Assembly: GCA_964504645.1 (NCBI GenBank)
Contig: CAZDGB010000119.1
Location: forward strand, 1-19,197
DNA from: CAZDGB01 sp964504645
GTDB lineage: Bacteria; Planctomycetota; Planctomycetia; Planctomycetales; Planctomycetaceae
Direction of reading: 5' to 3'
DNA length: 19,197 nt
Shown: positions 14,223-19,197 of the stretch, piece by piece
How positions within the stretch are numbered: position 1 is the first letter of the stretch
Layout of the letters: the number at the start of each line of letters is the position of its first letter
Notes under the pieces: model-generated
The model's input: the letters and a program-made list of their open reading frames with translations, nothing else
Databases searched by the model: none
What the model was told of the DNA's origin: nothing
Program-made: the position numbers and the translations under genes

Positions 14223-14987
14223 TCAGCGCGGCTCTCCGAACAGGTATCGTCGATTCTTGTCTTCACCCCATCCCTTCTCGGACGCCGTAAATGTCGCCGC
14301 GTCGGCGCCGACGATTCGTTTCCGCTTGAAATAGACGCTCGTCCGGTCCTTAGCGTAAAGTTTGTCCAATGCCTCGAACGATTGCGCGTCGGCTCCGTCG
14401 AGCTTGGTCGCGCCGAAGAAAACGTCGTTGCCGCACTTCGCCCACCCGTCGCATTCGATGCGGGGAATCTTCAGCTTTCGATTGAGATCGCCGTCTTCGT
14501 AAAAGTCGACGGACAGAAAATCGCCGGGCCCCCCCAACACGTCAAAAGCGGCGAGATTCGCCACCGCCACCTTCTCGTTGCCAGAGAAAACCTGCTTCGC
14601 ATCTCTCGAATAGGGAAATTGCAGGAGCTCGAACGAGGCCGGATCGGCCTCGGGAATTTCGTACTGCAGCATATAAACGCGGTTTTTGTCTTTGGAGTAG
14701 CAGTTCGCTTTGTCGTTCAGCAGGGTAAACGTCGCAGCATCGGCCCCCTCGATAGGCTGAGTGCCGTAAAACACCAACCGCTTGTCTTTCGCAAACTTCT
14801 TCGGAATGAGAACCTTGAACGTCGCCGGGTCGGCTCCCTGCAAAACATGCTCCCGGCGGCCGTTCCCCGCGTCCCAGGTCACCAGCACGGGCTGCCCGTT
14901 GACGGTTCGGTATCCCGTGTCGCATCCCGCGAGCGCTGCCGAACAAATCAGCAAGCAGGGAAGCAGCGGTCGCAAGCCTGAAGGCAT
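14223..14987 (-). CDS. DKNYY-repeat lipoprotein
   Basis: The 254-residue protein has a lipoprotein signal: a hydrophobic stretch LLPCLLICSAA and lipobox Leu19-Ala-Gly-Cys22, with lipidation expected on Cys22. The body is built from about four or five repeats of a pattern with a basic/Asp start (AKDKRLVFY, SKDKNRVYM, AKDRTSVYF) followed by GADAATFTLL-like ends. These match the DKNYY family found in surface proteins of several bacteria. Function is unknown; the repeats form beta-rich units. It starts 17 bp after the stop of the aldehyde dehydrogenase on the same strand, so they may be co-transcribed, though no functional link is obvious. It converges on the PSCyt2-PSD1 fusion gene across a 26-bp repeat. 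Asp or Glu is not at position +2 of the mature protein in an unusual way (Asp23 follows Cys22), which in enterobacteria would favour inner-membrane retention. Confidence 0.85.
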   Translation of the reverse strand: MPSGLRPLLPCLLICSAALAGCDTGYRTVNGQPVLVTWDAGNGRREHVLQGADPATFKVLIPKKFAKDKRLVFYGTQPIEGADAATFTLLNDKANCYSKDKNRVYMLQYEIPEADPASFELLQFPYSRDAKQVFSGNEKVAVANLAAFDVLGGPGDFLSVDFYEDGDLNRKLKIPRIECDGWAKCGNDVFFGATKLDGADAQSFEALDKLYAKDRTSVYFKRKRIVGADAATFTASEKGWGEDKNRRYLFGEPR

Positions 14988-15004
14988 GGATTACCTTAGC
15001 GCCG

Positions 15005-16582
15005 TTAAACGTCCCCCTGCGACCATTGCCCGTCGATCAGCCGCCACATTTTGTCGGTGGGGTTTTTATCCTGCAGCGTCGCCGGTAGCCGGTGGGGCCG
15101 CACGCCGTCGTAGCAGTGGAGCATGGCGAAGCGGTGCAGCGACGCCGGGATGCCGACCGCCGTGAAGCCCGGATGCCCCGTTGCCGGGAACGGGCCGCCG
15201 TGATTCATCGACGGCACGACAGCGACGCCCGTCGGCATCTTGTCGTTGAGCAGCCGGCCGACTTTCGTGCGGAGAATCGGCGCGATCTTGTTGTAGAGCG
15301 CATCGTCGCTGCCGTCGGCCGCTGAATAGATGCATCCCGTAAGATTCCCTTCTAGCGCCTTTGTGACGGCGGCGAGTTCGGACTCGTTCTCCGCGACGAC
15401 GATCAGCGATTCGTTGCCGAAGGCCTCAGTCTGCAGCGCCTCCGCCGCTTCAAGGAATCGCCGGCCCGAGACGCGGAGCAGCGTGTTCTGATGCGAATAC
15501 CCCGCGCCGCCGCCCGCTTTTCCGCCGGCGAGGATCTCCGCGCCGCTCGCCGCCAATTTCTGCACCGCGGAAGACAAACTTTTGAGCACGCTCTCGCCGA
15601 GCAGTGTGCCGACCGGCGCTGCCTGGAACTTCGCGGCGACCTGACTGATCAATGCGTCCGTTTCCGCTCCGGCGAGCAGGATCACCAAGCCGGGATTCGT
15701 GCAGAACTGGCCCGTCCCCATCAAACAACTGCCGGAGAACTGCTCGGCGAGTTCCGTCCCTTTCTGCTTCACCGCGCCGGGCAGGAAATAAATGGGATTG
15801 ATGCTCGACAGTTCCAGGTAGATCGGCTTGCCCGCGGCGTCCGCGGCCACTTTCAGCGTCAACCCCGCGGAGCGCGAGCCGGTGTAGCCCGACGCACCGA
15901 GCAGATGATGCGACACCAGCTTGCAGCCGTCGGCGTGGCTCGTGCGGTAGATGAGTTGCACGAAGCCCGCGGGCATTTCGGTTTCATCCGCCGCCGCCTG
16001 CGCTTCGACCGCGAACAACCGCGTCGTGCCGGGATGCGCCGAATGCCCCTTGGCGATCACCGGGTTCCCCGCCGCGACCGCCGCCGCGAAGTCTCCGCCT
16101 GCGATGCTGTTGAACGCGAATGGAAAATTGTTCGGCCCGAAGACCGCGACCGGCCCGAGCGGCCCGAACTGGCTGCGAATGTTCGACGCCTTGTCGATCG
16201 TCGCCGTCACCCACGAGCCGTCCCGCGCCGCGGCCGCCGCCTGCCGCAACTGGTTGATCGTCCGCGGCAACTCGGCGTCCTTCAGCCGCGGAGCCACCGG
16301 CAACGCCGTCTCCTGATGCGCCATTGCCACCAAGTCTTCGGCCCGATGTTCGATTCGCTCCGCATAGCGCTCGAGGAACTTGGCGAACCGCTCGCCGGGC
16401 CAGTTCGCGACGATGGCCGCCGCACTCGCCGCGGCCTGCAGCGTGCGCTCGATCTCCGGCCAGGGACTGATGGGATACTTCGCCGGCAACGGCTCGGTCG
16501 TTTTCGGATTCGCCGCCTGAAACTCGCTCGTCCCCGCCGATTCGACCCATGTCCCGCCGATCAGAACTTTTTCCCGCGTCAT
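15005..16582 (-). CDS. Aldehyde dehydrogenase, alpha-ketoglutarate semialdehyde dehydrogenase-like
   Basis: The 525-residue NAD(P)-dependent aldehyde dehydrogenase has Asn152 in FGPNNFPFAF, the general base Glu257 in YLELSSINP, and the catalytic nucleophile Cys294 in GTGQFCTNPGLV. The LELSS and GQFCTNPG variants, together with the length, are those of the alpha-ketoglutaric semialdehyde dehydrogenase branch. That branch oxidises 2,5-dioxopentanoate in non-phosphorylative sugar-acid or hydroxyproline breakdown. The substrate is inferred, because no other gene of such a pathway is present. ATG 16582 (MTREKVLIGG) matches the family N-terminus; the frame stays open to 16786 but the extension is Arg-rich and unlikely. 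It is divergent from the LuxR-type regulator 202 bp away, which is a candidate controller. The lipoprotein gene follows 17 bp downstream. Confidence 0.93.
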   Translation of the reverse strand: MTREKVLIGGTWVESAGTSEFQAANPKTTEPLPAKYPISPWPEIERTLQAAASAAAIVANWPGERFAKFLERYAERIEHRAEDLVAMAHQETALPVAPRLKDAELPRTINQLRQAAAAARDGSWVTATIDKASNIRSQFGPLGPVAVFGPNNFPFAFNSIAGGDFAAAVAAGNPVIAKGHSAHPGTTRLFAVEAQAAADETEMPAGFVQLIYRTSHADGCKLVSHHLLGASGYTGSRSAGLTLKVAADAAGKPIYLELSSINPIYFLPGAVKQKGTELAEQFSGSCLMGTGQFCTNPGLVILLAGAETDALISQVAAKFQAAPVGTLLGESVLKSLSSAVQKLAASGAEILAGGKAGGGAGYSHQNTLLRVSGRRFLEAAEALQTEAFGNESLIVVAENESELAAVTKALEGNLTGCIYSAADGSDDALYNKIAPILRTKVGRLLNDKMPTGVAVVPSMNHGGPFPATGHPGFTAVGIPASLHRFAMLHCYDGVRPHRLPATLQDKNPTDKMWRLIDGQWSQGDV

Positions 16583-16784
16583 GATGCGTGTTCCCGCGTA
16601 TTGTAAAGCGTATTTTCTCCGCCCCATCTTCGCGGCAACGAAGGGAAAACGCCAGTCACGACATTCACTCACGTGAGGCGAGCGTCGACGCGTCAGCCCG
16701 CCGCGTAGCCGGTGGAACGCTCCCGCCCGATCAGCTACGATCGATCTCGATGCTCCGTACTGGTCCGTGTTACGCGGAGGTTCC

Positions 16785-17570
16785 ATGCAGGGCGCGCCCT
16801 CGGCCGATTCTGTCGCTGCGTTGATTCTGGCGGTCGCTCAGGCCGCGGATCCGGCTCTGCCGCTCTCGCTCGCGGAACGGCGTGTCGCGCTCTTTCGAGC
16901 CGTGGGCGAACTCATCGAGGCCGATCTCTGGACGTGGGTCACGGGCACCCGCAATCCCGACCACCACGGCGACGCCATGCACACGCGGTATGTCGACCAC
17001 GGCTTTCGCTCCGACGAAGAGCGCGGCGAGTATCTGCGGATCAGTCTGCATCCGGACTTGGCGCCGGTGGCGTATGCCGCGTTGACGGACGCCATGAACC
17101 GCGGCACATCGATTACGCTCTCGCGGACACAACTGGTAGATGAAACGTGCGATCCCGGACGCCGTGTGATGCAGGAGTGGGAGGCGGCCGGCTTCGGGGA
17201 CTTCATCATCTCCGCGTATCCGCTCGATGCGCAAGGGCACACCGCGCTCGGCTACCATCGCCGCTATGGACGCCCGAAATTCAGCGAGGCGGACCGGCAA
17301 ATCGTCAGTCTCGCGTTCGAGCGCGTCCCGTGGCTGCATCAGTCGAACACCCCCGCGGAGACTGCGGCCCAGGTCATTAAACTTTCGCCGAGAGAACGGC
17401 AGGTCATTTCCTGCCTGATGAAGGGCGACAGCCGCAAGCAGGTGGCCCGCGTGCTGAAGCTCAGCGAACACACCATCACGGACTACGTCAAAGCTCTCTA
17501 TCGCAAGTTCGGCGTCAACAGCCGCGCCGAACTGTTAGCGAAGTTCCTCGACGGCGAACTGTCGCATTGA
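16785..17570 (+). CDS. LuxR-family transcriptional regulator
   Basis: The 261-residue protein ends in a GerE/LuxR-type helix-turn-helix at about 198-256 (LSPRERQVISCLMKGDSRKQVARVLKLSEHTITDYV and KALYRKFGVNSRAEL in succession). The N-terminal 180 residues are a mixed alpha/beta region that may be a GAF- or PAS-like sensor (from FRAVGELIEADLWTW), but no ligand residues can be named. There is no receiver domain, so it is not a standard response regulator. The start at ATG 16785 has GGAGG 4 bp upstream. A GTG at 16767 in frame would put this ribosome binding site inside the gene. It is divergent from the aldehyde dehydrogenase and may regulate it, though that is inference from position only. Confidence 0.9.
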   Translation: MQGAPSADSVAALILAVAQAADPALPLSLAERRVALFRAVGELIEADLWTWVTGTRNPDHHGDAMHTRYVDHGFRSDEERGEYLRISLHPDLAPVAYAALTDAMNRGTSITLSRTQLVDETCDPGRRVMQEWEAAGFGDFIISAYPLDAQGHTALGYHRRYGRPKFSEADRQIVSLAFERVPWLHQSNTPAETAAQVIKLSPRERQVISCLMKGDSRKQVARVLKLSEHTITDYVKALYRKFGVNSRAELLAKFLDGELSH

Positions 17571-17571
17571 C

Positions 17572-17587
17572 CCCCGCATTCGCGGGG
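17572..17587 (+). terminator. Possible terminator hairpin after the LuxR-type gene
   Basis: The perfect stem CCCCGC/GCGGGG with a 4-nt loop begins 2 bp after the stop codon. It is followed by ATTGTG and only later by a TTTT at about 25 bp, so termination efficiency is uncertain. Confidence 0.4.
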
Positions 17588-17737
17588 ATTGTGCGATTGG
17601 TCGGACAATTTTAGCGTCGAGAGCCGCAGGCCTCGGTCATGTCGTGACTTTGCACGATCTGTCCGCGGATGTCTGCCAACCATGCACCGCACGTGCGACC
17701 AGCCAAGATCCGCATTCGATTGGCGTTTTCAACTGCT

Positions 17738-18460
17738 ATGAACGAAAAACCTATGCACCGCGACGTCCATCCCTTCACGGAATGGATGGACGTCAAGCTG
17801 GCGAACCTGCTGAAGCGAGTCGAGACCAGCGAGCCGTATCGCCGGATATTCCATCCGGACGCCGATCCGAAATTCGTGCGGGCCGCGGCGAAGTGCCTGA
17901 TGCTGGAAATCTTCTCATATAGTTCGCACGTCACAGAAGCCACGTTCACGGCCATCGGACGGATGCCCAAGAACCGGCCCGACTTGATCCGCATCCTGGT
18001 CCGGCACGTCGTGGAGGAAATGAACCACGGTGAACCGGCCCTGGTCGATTTCGCCAAGCTGGGGGGCAATGAACAAGGGGCGCGCCAGCGCCGAATCGCA
18101 CCAGCCGCATTCGCGCTGGCCGCAACGGTGCGGATGCTCGCCGAGCGGGAATCTCCGTTCGCCAGCCTGGGATTCCTGTATCACTTCGCAGCGTTGACGC
18201 CGATCCTGAACCACAAATTGCGGGAGCAACTTGCCCGCAACGGATCTCCGAACGTGATTCGGAAATCCATCGACGTCCGTGTCGACAAGGGCTTGCCGCA
18301 TGGCAGGGGACTGCGCGATCTGATTGGACGCATCGCAGTGGAGTTCGCCGAAGCCCCGGCGGAAATCGAGTATGGCTTCGACTGTTTCGGAGCGGTGCAC
18401 CCGCTGCCGGTCTGGGACGCAGCGTTGCGGCACGCGTTGTCGGAGTTGGGGGGCTATTGA
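17738..18460 (+). CDS. Haem-oxygenase/TenA-like helical protein (putative diiron enzyme)
   Basis: The predicted all-helical protein has 240 residues. Segments MLEIFSYSSHVTEATF (Glu57, His64) and HVVEEMNHGEPALVDFAKLG (Glu94, His97, Glu99) resemble the spaced Glu/His metal-binding helices of the haem-oxygenase-like/TenA/PqqC superfamily, including iron-containing redox enzymes. A third helix, GFLYHFAALTP at 145-155, is in the usual position. The identity is a pattern-level judgement and the substrate is unknown. The start is uncertain: ATG 17738 (MNEKPMHRD) is used, with ATG 17753 and ATG 17669 as alternatives; none has a good ribosome binding site, and the extra residues from 17669 look random. 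Upstream is the LuxR-type gene and a hairpin, and downstream the convergent sigma-54 activator 52 bp away. It is probably transcribed alone. Confidence 0.72.
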   Translation: MNEKPMHRDVHPFTEWMDVKLANLLKRVETSEPYRRIFHPDADPKFVRAAAKCLMLEIFSYSSHVTEATFTAIGRMPKNRPDLIRILVRHVVEEMNHGEPALVDFAKLGGNEQGARQRRIAPAAFALAATVRMLAERESPFASLGFLYHFAALTPILNHKLREQLARNGSPNVIRKSIDVRVDKGLPHGRGLRDLIGRIAVEFAEAPAEIEYGFDCFGAVHPLPVWDAALRHALSELGGY

Positions 18461-18512
18461 CCGATTCCTGCCGGACATGTCGGGCCGACGCCGCGGCGCA
18501 CCCCAGCGGCCG

Positions 18513-19197
18513 TCACTCCGCGATGGCGTATTTCTTCAGCTTGCTGAAGAATGTGCTGCGTGGCAGGCCGAGCAGGCGCGCGGCGCGGGCCTTGTTGCCG
18601 CGGCATTGTTCGAGTGCGGAGATCAAGAGATCCCGCTCTTCGTTCTCATCCAGCTTACGCCAGGCGTAGGCGTCGTGTTCCGCCGCGGGCTTTCGCAGCA
18701 CGTCTTTCCTCACGAGCGGCGATGTCCTGGTCGACGCCGCTCGATTCGCCGCAGATCCCGCCGACTGCAAATCGGCCGGCAAGTCGGCGACGGTCACCGT
18801 CGGTCCATCGGCGAGGACGACCGCACGTTCAATGACGTTTTCCAGTTCGCGGATGTTGCCCGGCCAGGCGTATTGCATCAAGGCGTCGATCGCTTCGTCG
18901 TCCAGACCGATGACCGGCTTGCCGCTGCGCGCCGCGGCCCGCTTGAGGAACCGCATCGAGAGTTCGAGCAGGTCTTCGAGTCGCTCGCGCAGCGGCGGCA
19001 GCGTCACGCTGATGACGTTCAGCCGATAGTACAGATCCTCGCGAAATTTGTTCTCGGCGATCAGTTGTTCGAGGTTCTGATGCGTTGCCGCGATTACACG
19101 GACATCGACGCGGACCGTCTCCGATCCGCCGACGCGTTCGAACTCGTGTTGCTGCAAGACGCGCAACAGTTTGACCTGCGTCTCTGCGGAGATATCG
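18513..19197 (-). CDS. Sigma-54-dependent transcriptional activator, C-terminal part (runs off right edge)
   Basis: About 228 residues are visible, open to the window end. The end of an NtrC-type AAA+ domain is clear: DISAETQVKLLRVLQQ and FERVGGSETVRVDVRVIAAT, then FREDLYYRLNVISVTLPPLR with the arginine-finger segment, then YAWPGNIRELENVIERAVVL. A linker rich in Ala and Ser leads to a Fis-type helix-turn-helix (LISALEQCRGNKARAARLLG and PRSTFFSKLKKY). Such proteins hydrolyse ATP to open promoters held by sigma-54 RNA polymerase. The Walker A, GAFTGA loop and any N-terminal receiver or sensor lie outside the window, so the signal cannot be judged. It is convergent with the haem-oxygenase-like gene. 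Confidence 0.95.
   Translation of the reverse strand, partial: DISAETQVKLLRVLQQHEFERVGGSETVRVDVRVIAATHQNLEQLIAENKFREDLYYRLNVISVTLPPLRERLEDLLELSMRFLKRAAARSGKPVIGLDDEAIDALMQYAWPGNIRELENVIERAVVLADGPTVTVADLPADLQSAGSAANRAASTRTSPLVRKDVLRKPAAEHDAYAWRKLDENEERDLLISALEQCRGNKARAARLLGLPRSTFFSKLKKYAIAE

Noticed and set aside
15491..16606. A 371-codon plus-strand frame
   Set aside because: It is antisense to the aldehyde dehydrogenase, Arg-rich and without family features.
16660..16720. GC-rich palindromes (TCACGTGA, GCGTCGACGC) between the dehydrogenase and LuxR-type genes
   Set aside because: They are short, do not repeat elsewhere at useful length and are expected in GC-rich DNA; too weak to call an operator.

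Overview
The window is a GC-rich bacterial chromosome segment that reads as Planctomycetota. The strongest taxonomic markers are two proteins with the planctomycete PSCyt2 (DUF1549) and PSD1 (DUF1553) domains, a Tat-exported DUF1501 protein, an ECF sigma factor that looks like the Rhodopirellula/Verrucomicrobium type, and a multi-GYF-domain membrane protein. No phage, IS element, CRISPR array, rRNA or tRNA was recognised. No search could be run, so all family names come from reading motifs.

Left part (1-6.2 kb), mostly housekeeping. The window opens inside glnE (glutamine synthetase adenylyltransferase, minus strand, C-terminus missing). It diverges from a TerC-family membrane protein across a GC-rich inverted repeat. 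TerC converges on a PIN-PhoH ATPase. Upstream of phoH is a three-GYF-domain, proline-rich membrane protein whose frame is broken at a run of 20 G. Then comes speD (S-adenosylmethionine decarboxylase), followed by a clear intrinsic terminator.

Middle (6.2-8.1 kb). A 450-bp stretch holds only a doubtful small ORF and some palindromes. It is followed by a small soluble histidine-kinase-like protein with no sensor or membrane segment, which converges on a short-chain dehydrogenase.

Core (8.4-14.2 kb, plus strand). Four genes lie in a row: a secreted PSCyt2-PSD1 protein, a Tat-secreted DUF1501 protein, an ECF sigma factor, and a protein fusing an anti-sigma-like cytoplasmic N-terminus and one membrane helix to a second PSCyt2-PSD1 module. 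The last two are 4 bp apart. My reading is a cell-surface signalling unit in which a duplicated extracytoplasmic enzyme or cytochrome-like module became the sensor of an ECF sigma switch. This is the best candidate in the window for an under-described system.

Right part (14.2-19.2 kb). A DKNYY-repeat lipoprotein sits 17 bp downstream of an aldehyde dehydrogenase of the alpha-ketoglutarate-semialdehyde type. A LuxR-type regulator diverges from the dehydrogenase. Next is a haem-oxygenase/TenA-like helical protein, and last the 3' part of a sigma-54-dependent activator that runs off the right edge.

Dispersed palindromic repeats recur in gene junctions. One 26-bp element occurs at two convergent junctions (terC/phoH and PSD1-fusion/lipoprotein) with 24 of 26 bases identical. 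Another inverted-repeat pair overlaps the start of the ECF sigma gene.
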